DNA of 64,000 bases, from positions 558,001-622,000 of the forward strand of contig NZ_CP055153.1 in the NCBI RefSeq assembly GCF_014075995.1. The letters run 5' to 3'. The first letter of the stretch is position 1. The number at the start of each line of letters is the position of its first letter. This document shows, one piece after another, positions 57,338 through 64,000 of this stretch. Under the pieces are notes generated by a model. That model saw only the letters and a program-made list of their open reading frames with translations. It was not told the origin of the DNA and did not search any database. A program made the translations under genes and the position numbers. The DNA is from Adhaeribacter radiodurans. GTDB taxonomy: Bacteria; Bacteroidota; Bacteroidia; Cytophagales; Hymenobacteraceae.

Positions 57338-58330
57338 ATGAAAAAGACTGTTTATTTACTGTTCTGGTGCTGGCTGTTGGGAGGAACGGCGGTTGCGCAG
57401 CGGGTCGATTTTCCTCGCGATACTTCTTTTACGGTAGTCAGTGCCTTCAAAAATATTAAAAAGCAATATCCTATTGTTAAGCCCGTTCTGCCAAAATTGC
57501 CCGCTGGAGTTAAGAGCAAAGAGAATATTGTTTACCGCTCACTCGGCCAAAGAGCGCTTCACCTGGATGTGTTTTATCCCGCAAAAAAAACAACTAAAGG
57601 TTACCCCGGGGTGTTGCTGATTCATGGAGGGGGCTGGCGGGCCGGTGATAAATCCATGGAATGGCCTATGGCACAACAATTAGCAGCTCAAGGTTATATA
57701 GCCGTAACGGCAGAGTACCGGCTTTCGCTGGAAGCGCCTTATCCGGCAGCTGTGCATGACTTAAAAGCAGCTCTGCGCTGGCTGCGGGCTCATGGTCAGG
57801 ATTATAATTTAGATACGAGTAAAATAGCTATTTATGGTACTTCTGCGGGCGGACAGTTAGCGGCGCTGGTGGGCACTACCAATGGTTCGGGAATGCTGGA
57901 AGAACAAGGAGAATATCGCTCCCGTTCCAATAAGGTACAAGCCATCGTGGATGTAGACGGTGTTTTAGCCTTTAAGCATCCCGAATCAAAAGAGGGAACC
58001 GTGGCGGCGCAGTGGTTAGGAGGAACCTCCGAAGAAGCTCCGGATACTTGGGCTCAGGCCTCCGCCCTTACTCATACTGGCAAAAATACCCCACCCGTAT
58101 TGTTTATTGCCAGTTCGCATCTGCGGTTTCACGCTGGCAAAGCCGATATGATTAAAATACTGGAAAGCCACGGCATCTACTATGAATCTTACTTAATTCC
58201 TGATACGCCGCATACCTTCTGGCTTTTTGAGCCATGGTTTAAGCCTACTCTGCAGTACACCGTTAACTTTTTAAACAAAGTGTTCAAAGGAAAGCCATTG
58301 GCTACTTCGGAGAAAAATAAAACCAAATGA
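57338..58330 (+). CDS. Secreted alpha/beta hydrolase (esterase/lipase fold)
   Basis: 330 residues from the ATG at 57338, which begins the signal peptide (KKTVYLLFWCWLLGGTAVAQ); a GTG 45 bases upstream is rejected. It has the HSL-like/BD-FAE esterase layout: VLLIHGGGWRAGDKSM, IYGTSAGGQLAALVG with nucleophile Ser169, and DTPHTFWLF with the catalytic His. The function is likely removal of acyl groups from pectin or other cell-wall sugars. It is related in fold, not closely in sequence, to the first esterase of the cluster. Confidence 0.85.
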   Translation: MKKTVYLLFWCWLLGGTAVAQRVDFPRDTSFTVVSAFKNIKKQYPIVKPVLPKLPAGVKSKENIVYRSLGQRALHLDVFYPAKKTTKGYPGVLLIHGGGWRAGDKSMEWPMAQQLAAQGYIAVTAEYRLSLEAPYPAAVHDLKAALRWLRAHGQDYNLDTSKIAIYGTSAGGQLAALVGTTNGSGMLEEQGEYRSRSNKVQAIVDVDGVLAFKHPESKEGTVAAQWLGGTSEEAPDTWAQASALTHTGKNTPPVLFIASSHLRFHAGKADMIKILESHGIYYESYLIPDTPHTFWLFEPWFKPTLQYTVNFLNKVFKGKPLATSEKNKTK

Positions 58331-58667
58331 GCAGTTTAATCCACTGGCAATTTATCCGGATTAAGCTAAAGAACTAACTATAGGCAAGTGAATAGGGGTA
58401 GCAAAAGTTTTTGTAGTACCTCGGATCGGAGGTCGGTTTTACCAGATTTATAACTCCTGCTCTCGACAAAGCCAGTTATACACCCTTTAAACCCTACGTA
58501 CTAGGGTTTAAAGGATAAATATGGATTAATGGTACCGAAAATAACCAAAAGTACCTGCTGAGAAGCATACTCTTCATTTACTATGAGCATCAAAAGTATG
58601 AAGGCTATCCTCCTTAAGGATACTTTCATGCTAAAATTTAACGCTTAAAACCAATATTCTTACTTAT
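58331..58667. other. Gap within the pectin cluster with a perfect inverted repeat
   Basis: 337 bp without a credible gene. At 58484-58514 CCTTTAAACCCTA is mirrored exactly by TAGGGTTTAAAGG around a 5-base loop. A second loose pair of GTATGAA/TTTCATGC-type repeats lies near 58565-58632. No T-tract follows the first stem, so it is not a standard terminator. The gap may split the cluster into two transcripts. Confidence 0.55.
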
Positions 58668-60320
58668 ATGAAAATATTCTTCCGGCCTCTACTGGTGTTT
58701 TTGCTCCTTGTGGTAAGTCTATGTAACCTTTACGGACAATCTTCCATCCAAAAATATTCCTGGAGTAATCTGCCAAAAGTGGCTGTTCCGGTATTTAAGA
58801 GCGATACTTTTAACATTATCCAATTTGGGTCTAAGCCGGACGGACTGACCCTGAACACCGAGAGTATTAATAATGCTATTAAAACCTGCAGCCAGAAAGG
58901 GGGAGGGGTGGTGTTGGTACCCGGGGGTGTTTGGCAAACCGGCCCGATAGTGATGCAGAACAATGTGAATTTGCACGTCAGCCGCAGTGCCATTCTGCTC
59001 TTTACCAATGATTTTAATCAATATTCACTGGTAAAAGGCAGTTATGAGGGAAAACCATCCATGCGGAATCAATCCCCAATTTCCGGAACTAACCTGCAAA
59101 ATATTGCCATTACGGGTAAAGGTATAATTGATGGCAACGGCGATTATTGGCGAATGGTCACCAAAGATGCCCTGACTGAACAGGAATGGCAAAAGAAAGT
59201 AGCCAGTGGTGGCTCAGTAAGCGAAGATGGACGTACCTGGTTTCCTTCGGAAAAAACGCGGAAAGGGCACAGCCTAAAAGAACCCGGCGCCATTATGCCG
59301 GGGAAAACCGAAAAAGATTATGCAGCGGTAAAAGACTTTTTGCGGCCCACGCTGCTCAATTTAGCTTCGTGTAAAAAAATACTGCTGGAGGGTGTTACTT
59401 TTCAGAATTCGCCGGCCTGGGGACTGCACCTGCTCATAAGTGAAGATATTACCCTCAGAAATGTGTTTGTGAAAAATCCGGATTATGCCCAGAATGGCGA
59501 CGGGGTAGACGTGGAATCCTGTAAAAATGTATTAATAGAGGGCTGCACGTTTGATGTGGGTGATGATGGCATTTGTATAAAATCTGGCAAAGATAAACCC
59601 GGCCGGGAAAGAGGCATGCCCACCGAAAATGTTGTCATCCGCAACTGCGTGGTATACAAAGGGCACGGCGGCTTTGTGATAGGCAGCGAAATGAGTGGTG
59701 GCGCTCGCAACATCTTTGTCTCGGATTGCAGCTTTGTGGGAACCGACAAAGGGCTGAGGTTTAAAACAGCAAGAGGCCGGGGCGGAGTAGTAGAAGATAT
59801 TTACATGAAAAACATCTTTATGAAAGATATCGTGGACGAGGCTATTTATTTTGATATGTACTATTTTACCAAACCGCCTGCTCCGGGCGAAAAAGTAAAA
59901 ACGCCAACCGTCACCGAAGAAACGCCCCAATTCCGGAATTTCGAAATAGATAATGTGGTGTGTAACGGCGCCAATAAGGGTATATTTATCCGGGGTTTGC
60001 CGGAAATGAGCGTTAAAAATATTAGCATCAAAAATTCGGTTCTGAAGGCCAACATTGGGGCCGAAGTAATAGAAGCCGAGCAAATTACTTTACAGAAGGT
60101 AGCTCTAACTGCCTCCGAAGCAAACCCGGTAGTATATGTCGAAAATAGCCGTTCTATTCTGGTGGATGATTTAACCTACAACCAAAATACCAACCTGCTC
60201 CTGAAAGTAAATGGCGAACGAAGCAAAAGTATTCGGCTTTTAAACACCGATATGGCTAATTCCATCCATAAAGTCGAAGCGCTGAATGGCGCCACTACCA
60301 AAGCAGTACAAATCCAATAG
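58668..60320 (+). CDS. Glycoside hydrolase family 28 (polygalacturonase-like)
   Basis: 550 residues with a signal peptide (PLLVFLLLVVSLCNLYG). A right-handed parallel beta-helix enzyme that hydrolyses galacturonan bonds. Catalytic motifs: QNGDGVDVESC (Asp278 and Asp281), VGDDGICIKSG (Asp299, Asp300) and KGHGGFVIGSEMSGG (His333). RFKTARGRGGVVEDI is the usual RxK region. It heads four tightly packed genes (gaps of 7, 10 and 12 bp), so these should be one operon. Exo- or endo-action cannot be decided. Confidence 0.94.
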   Translation: MKIFFRPLLVFLLLVVSLCNLYGQSSIQKYSWSNLPKVAVPVFKSDTFNIIQFGSKPDGLTLNTESINNAIKTCSQKGGGVVLVPGGVWQTGPIVMQNNVNLHVSRSAILLFTNDFNQYSLVKGSYEGKPSMRNQSPISGTNLQNIAITGKGIIDGNGDYWRMVTKDALTEQEWQKKVASGGSVSEDGRTWFPSEKTRKGHSLKEPGAIMPGKTEKDYAAVKDFLRPTLLNLASCKKILLEGVTFQNSPAWGLHLLISEDITLRNVFVKNPDYAQNGDGVDVESCKNVLIEGCTFDVGDDGICIKSGKDKPGRERGMPTENVVIRNCVVYKGHGGFVIGSEMSGGARNIFVSDCSFVGTDKGLRFKTARGRGGVVEDIYMKNIFMKDIVDEAIYFDMYYFTKPPAPGEKVKTPTVTEETPQFRNFEIDNVVCNGANKGIFIRGLPEMSVKNISIKNSVLKANIGAEVIEAEQITLQKVALTASEANPVVYVENSRSILVDDLTYNQNTNLLLKVNGERSKSIRLLNTDMANSIHKVEALNGATTKAVQIQ

Positions 60321-60327
60321 CTAGTTT

Positions 60328-61092
60328 ATGAGAAATAATAAAAGTTATGTACTTGTATTAATGGCCCTGGTTGGATTGGCCTTTATAACCCCGCCACCTA
60401 AGCGCCAGATTTTTCTGATTGGCGATTCAACTATGTCGGATAAACAAATTACCGCCTATCCCGAAACCGGCTGGGGAATGATGTTTGCCAAATTTGTGGA
60501 TACCAGCAACACCGTTGTATACAACCACGCGCAGAACGGACGCAGTACAAAATCGTTTCTGGAAGAAAATCGTTGGGAGCCCATTGTAAATAAATTGCAG
60601 CCAGGCGATATCGTGCTCATTCAATTCGGGCATAATGATGAAGTGGCAACCAAGCCCCAGGCAACAACCCCCAGGCAATTTCAAAAAAATCTGGCGACGT
60701 ATATAAAAAATGCCAAGGCCAAAAAAGCAATACCGGTTTTAATTACTCCCGCCGCCCGGCGGAGTTTTAATGCGGAAGGAAAAATTCAGGATACGCATCA
60801 GCTTTATTCGGAACTGATTCGGAAGGTAGCCCAAAAAGAGCAAGTACCCCTCATTGAGCTGAATAAAAAAAGCCAGGCTGTACTACAAACTTTCGGACCG
60901 GAAAACTCTAAGTGGCTCTATAATTATCTGAAGCAGGGCCAACACCCTAACTATCCGGAAGGAAAAGTGGATGACACGCATTTTAGTGAACTCGGAGCCC
61001 GCAAAATGGCGGAAATTGTTTTTGCCGAACTAAAAACGCTCAATCCGGGCGGCATAGCCGGTCATTTCTTTAAACCAGTACCTAAAAAATAA
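60328..61092 (+). CDS. Rhamnogalacturonan acetylesterase-like SGNH hydrolase (CE12 type)
   Basis: 254 residues with a short hydrophobic signal (YVLVLMALVGLAFITPP). SGNH blocks: IFLIGDSTMSD (Ser34), NHAQNGRSTKSF, LIQFGHNDE (Gly, Asn) and KVDDTHFSELGARKMAE (Asp215, His218). The family removes acetyl groups from rhamnogalacturonan I, opening the backbone to hydrolases. The next gene is a paralogue. Confidence 0.9.
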   Translation: MRNNKSYVLVLMALVGLAFITPPPKRQIFLIGDSTMSDKQITAYPETGWGMMFAKFVDTSNTVVYNHAQNGRSTKSFLEENRWEPIVNKLQPGDIVLIQFGHNDEVATKPQATTPRQFQKNLATYIKNAKAKKAIPVLITPAARRSFNAEGKIQDTHQLYSELIRKVAQKEQVPLIELNKKSQAVLQTFGPENSKWLYNYLKQGQHPNYPEGKVDDTHFSELGARKMAEIVFAELKTLNPGGIAGHFFKPVPKK

Positions 61093-61102
61093 TCTGATTT
61101 GT

Positions 61103-61897
61103 ATGCGCATTTTTTATAAAGTAGCGGCTCTGGCTATAGTAGTTACCCTTTGTTCTTTTGAATTATCGGAGCCGGCTAAAATAACCGTATATCTTATCGG
61201 CGATTCCACGGTTTGTACCCAGCCCATTTCCCAGGCGCCGGTAACCGGGTGGGGAACACCCTTCGCAGTATTTTTCAACGAAAAGGTAACCGTAGCGAAT
61301 CACGCTAAAGGCGGGAGAAGCACCCGGACATTTATAGGTGAAAACCGCTGGCAACTCATTGCCGCTGCCTTAAAACCGGGGGATTACGTTCTGATGCAAT
61401 TTGGGCATAACGATGAAGCAAAAGAAGAAATTTACAAAGAGCGGTATACTTCGCCGGAAGATTACCGCAAAAATCTGATTCGGTTTATCACGGAAACCAG
61501 AGCGAAACAAGCCAATCCGGTTTTGGTAACGCCGGTATCGCGGCGTAAATTTAGTCCGGAGGGGAAAGCTTTGGAAACCCACGTCGAGTATTCACAAGTG
61601 GTAGCCGAAGTGGCAGTTGCTCATAAGGTTTCCCTGCTAGACCTGGATACCCGAAGCCGCCAGCTTTACGAATCTTTTGGTCCGGAATATTCAAAATTAC
61701 TTTTCAATGTTTCAGAACCCGGCATTAATCCGCAATTCCCGAACGGAATAAACGATAATACGCACTTTAGTGAATATGGCGCCAGGCTGTTAGCGGAACT
61801 GGTTCTGGATGAGATGAAGAAATCAAATCTGGAACTTTTAAAATGGGTGGTTACTCCCAATACAAAAAACAATGACCATAAACCTTCTAAACTTTAA
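61103..61897 (+). CDS. Rhamnogalacturonan acetylesterase-like SGNH hydrolase (second copy)
   Basis: 264 residues with a signal peptide (FYKVAALAIVVTLCSFEL). The blocks are VYLIGDSTVCTQ (Ser35), NHAKGGRSTRTF, LMQFGHNDEAKEE and INDNTHFSEYGARLLAE (Asp218, His221). It is clearly related to the gene before it (10 bp gap), a tandem duplication that has diverged. Difference in acetyl position or oligomer length is a natural guess. Confidence 0.9.
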   Translation: MRIFYKVAALAIVVTLCSFELSEPAKITVYLIGDSTVCTQPISQAPVTGWGTPFAVFFNEKVTVANHAKGGRSTRTFIGENRWQLIAAALKPGDYVLMQFGHNDEAKEEIYKERYTSPEDYRKNLIRFITETRAKQANPVLVTPVSRRKFSPEGKALETHVEYSQVVAEVAVAHKVSLLDLDTRSRQLYESFGPEYSKLLFNVSEPGINPQFPNGINDNTHFSEYGARLLAELVLDEMKKSNLELLKWVVTPNTKNNDHKPSKL

Positions 61898-61909
61898 TCA
61901 ATAAGAACC

Positions 61910-62914
61910 ATGGCTAAATATATAGTAGGTTTTCTGTTGGTGATTTTTCTTTTTACTCCTGATAGTTTTGGGCAAACAAATTATCCGGCCACGCTTACCG
62001 TGGCGCAGGACGGCACCGGCAATTACAAAACCATTCAAGAAGCCGTTAATTCCGTGCGTGATTTAGGAGAGCAGCGGGTACAGATTTATATTAAAAAAGG
62101 CAAATACCACGAAAAAGTTATTATACCTTCTTGGAAAACTAAAATTTCCTTAATTGGCGAGAGCCCAGAAGCTACGATTATTACCGGCAATGACTATTCG
62201 GGCAAATTGATACCTGGCGGGAAAGATGGCTATACCCTGGAAAAGTATTCTACCTATACTTCTTTTACCGTTCTGGTGCAGGGAAACGATGCCATCCTGG
62301 AGAACCTGACTATTGAAAATACCGCTGGACGGGTAGGGCAGGCCGTAGCTTTGCACGTGGAAGGCGATAGGATTGTTGTGCGGAACTGCCATATTCTGGG
62401 TAACCAGGATACTTTGTACACGGCCAAAGAAGAAAGCCGACAATACTACGAAAATTGCATAATTGAAGGTACCACTGATTTTATTTTCGGGGAGGCCACT
62501 TGTGTATTCCAAAGCTGTACAATCCGCAGCCTTTCTGAATCGTATATTACGGCTTCGGCCCAGAGAAAATCTCAAAAGTTTGGTTACGTTTTTTTCGACT
62601 GCAAATTAATAGCTGCTCCAGAAGCGAAAAAGGTTTATTTAGGCCGGCCCTGGCGGCCCTACGCCAAAACAGTATTTATACGCACCCAAATGGGAGCTCA
62701 CATTATTCCGGAAGGTTGGCATGCCTGGCCGGGAGATAAAATGTTTCCGGATAAAGAAAAAACAGCTTTTTACGCCGAATATCAGAGCGCAGGTGCCGGT
62801 ACCGCGCAACGGGTTCCCTGGTCCAAGCAACTTTCCAAAAAGGAAGCGGAAAAATATACTTTAGAAAATATTTTTAAGGGTGAAAAAGATTGGATTATAA
62901 ATCAGGCAAATTAA
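61910..62914 (+). CDS. Pectin methylesterase (carbohydrate esterase family 8)
   Basis: 334 residues with a signal peptide (YIVGFLLVIFLFTPDSFGQ). A beta-helix esterase that removes methyl groups from homogalacturonan. Motifs: VAQDGTGNYKTIQEAVN at the mature N-terminus, VGQAVALHVEGD, LGNQDTLYT (Asp167), GTTDFIFGEA (Asp190) and YLGRPWRPYAKTVF (Arg246). Full family length. It is the last gene of the cluster; de-esterified pectin is then open to the GH28 enzyme. Confidence 0.95.
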   Translation: MAKYIVGFLLVIFLFTPDSFGQTNYPATLTVAQDGTGNYKTIQEAVNSVRDLGEQRVQIYIKKGKYHEKVIIPSWKTKISLIGESPEATIITGNDYSGKLIPGGKDGYTLEKYSTYTSFTVLVQGNDAILENLTIENTAGRVGQAVALHVEGDRIVVRNCHILGNQDTLYTAKEESRQYYENCIIEGTTDFIFGEATCVFQSCTIRSLSESYITASAQRKSQKFGYVFFDCKLIAAPEAKKVYLGRPWRPYAKTVFIRTQMGAHIIPEGWHAWPGDKMFPDKEKTAFYAEYQSAGAGTAQRVPWSKQLSKKEAEKYTLENIFKGEKDWIINQAN

Positions 62915-62954
62915 ACTACTAGTGTTCAAAACCAATTCTTTGCTTAATGATGAA

Positions 62955-63180
62955 TAGGTGAGACGTCGTTCGGTGGAGCCTTTTCAAGTTCTGGACAGCT
63001 GTGCGGATGCGCTTTAAAAGGCTGAGTTTGCCTCAGGGCCGGCGGGCCTCGTCGGGCCACTCGGACGGGCTGCTTTTCCTTTCCTCGTCCTCGGAATGCT
63101 GCCAGGCAGCACCGGAAAACCAGCAGGCCCTCGTTGTCCCGACCGCTGACTATCCCTTTTCGCTACCGCTTTTCTAGTTT
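62955..63180. repeat. GC-rich block with nested inverted repeats
   Basis: About 220 bp clearly more GC-rich than its surroundings. It contains GGGCCGGCGGGCC, a TGCTGCC/GGCAGCA palindrome (63097-63111) and GGGC-TGCT-TTTCC opposed by GGAAA-AGCA-GCCC (63067-63130). No start-bearing frame looks like a protein. It is sharply bounded by AT-rich DNA, directly after the last pectin gene. It could be a dispersed repeat, a mobile-element end or a structured RNA. Confidence 0.55.
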
Positions 63181-64000
63181 TAACCTTTTAGGATAATAAT
63201 TGCTCCCTTAACGAAGTGCCCAAATATAGTTCCCAAGCCCGACTTATATCTAAGGTGCGTAACTGCAATTAATAGTAGAATTCGATATTTTAATTAAAGA
63301 ATACTCAAGACCTTATAGATAATTTTTAAAGCTATAAAAGGTTTGTACCTTCTAATTTTTGATAAAAATAGGACTACTTGAAATTGGCCACTTTCAGGGA
63401 AAAGTAAAGGAGGCTACACTATGGCGACCTTGTCAAAATTGCAAAATTCCTCTTCGAAATTTAGAAAATCCAGAAATACCTTACAGGTGGGTGAAAAATT
63501 TATCAGGAACGAACATTTTTGCGCCTCTAAAATTAAAATTTCCCAAAAACGTGCTTCTTCAAGCTTTAAAGCCAATTTTTAAAAGAGTTTCACCAAAATT
63601 TAAAACAGTTTGCCGGCCCGGTTGCATACTTTTAACTCACTTTTTTAATAAAAATACCGCCTTAATACTCTTTTATGACAAACAAAGTTTTGTGTTTGTC
63701 AGCGGTAAGGTTAAATAAATCACATCCTGATTTTCTGATTTGTAAATGAGACTTTCCATAAAAGCTCGCTGGATATAGCTATTACTCAGAGATAAATGAG
63801 TCAGGTAGGGGAGGAATTGGTAGCGAAGTAGAAGAGTACAAAACGCAATTAACGTCTTTAAAAGACTAATGGCTTTCATTCGGATGTCAAGCCTTAATCC
63901 ATACTTATTTATCAAAAATCAATTACAGAATAAACAATTGTAAAACGCTAAAGCCCACGTGTATGAAAAGAAATTTATCTAACTATTTAAAAGAAAAACT
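63181..64000. other. Terminal stretch without a supported gene
   Basis: A 119-codon frame at 63359-63718 has no ATG start, low-complexity composition and no family features, so it is not accepted as a gene. The rest is AT-rich. A gene may begin at or after 63964 (ATGAAAAGAAATTTATC) but is cut by the window edge. Confidence 0.4.

Noticed and set aside
54479-62914. Complete polysaccharide utilisation locus
   Set aside because: No SusC/SusD-like proteins, surface glycan-binding protein or regulator are present in the window, so it is called a hydrolase cluster only.
63359-63718. 119-codon open frame near the right edge
   Set aside because: It starts with TTG, has biased low-complexity composition, and shows no domain or signal. 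It is probably chance in AT-rich DNA.

Overview
The window is from a Bacteroidota chromosome, most likely Cytophagales/Hymenobacteraceae (Adhaeribacter-like). That placement is inferred from gene content and is not a database result. The pointers are GldB, PorZ and other cell-surface proteins of the type IX secretion (T9SS) and gliding world, a T9SS-type C-terminal sorting domain, the metY-metX-hom order behind a SAM riboswitch, weak Shine-Dalgarno signals, and promoters of the Bacteroidota form TTG-N19-21-TAnnTTTG. The base composition is moderately AT-rich.

Layout. 1-12 kb: the 3' end of rng (RNase G), an outer-membrane barrel, gldB, a lipoprotein, a large secreted BNR-propeller protein, hemB, a three-gene set (alpha/beta hydrolase, RsmI-like methylase, ApbE) and a PQQ/FG-GAP lipoprotein. 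12-18 kb: a chitin-type locus with a Tat-signal RidA, a Tat-signal SelA-like PLP enzyme, two GH18 chitinases and a polysaccharide deacetylase. 18-30 kb: mostly housekeeping genes (ferredoxin, tdk, porZ, recO, three FKBP isomerases, a DHH phosphoesterase, ndk, a flippase-like protein, scpA). 30-35.5 kb: the rimP-nusA-infB operon, with a promoter and a terminator-like hairpin ahead of rimP. 35.7-51 kb: an EEP-family protein, cysS, LD-carboxypeptidase, hom, metX, metY with a SAM riboswitch, a CNT nucleoside transporter, superoxide dismutase, tadA, aspS and an Lrp/AsnC regulator.

51.2-54.5 kb is the oddest stretch. A self-contained transcription unit (consensus promoter, tRNA-like cloverleaf, strong terminator) encodes a class II tRNA-like RNA with an about 60-nt variable arm and a CUC anticodon loop that fits no standard isoacceptor. 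It is followed by a decayed recD2-type helicase fragment, a decayed IS630-family transposase and unidentified coding debris.

54.5-63 kb: a seven-gene pectin degradation cluster on the plus strand (two alpha/beta-hydrolase esterases, GH43, GH28 polygalacturonase, two rhamnogalacturonan-acetylesterase-like SGNH hydrolases, CE8 pectin methylesterase). All seven have export signals. No SusC/SusD pair or regulator lies in the window. A compact GC-rich, inverted-repeat-rich block follows at about 62.96-63.18 kb, and the last 800 bases hold no gene I can support.

Working together: the hydrolases and deacetylases suggest an organism that feeds on chitin and plant cell-wall pectin. The methionine genes form a riboswitch-controlled pathway from homoserine. 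rimP-nusA-infB is the usual translation and transcription-factor operon.
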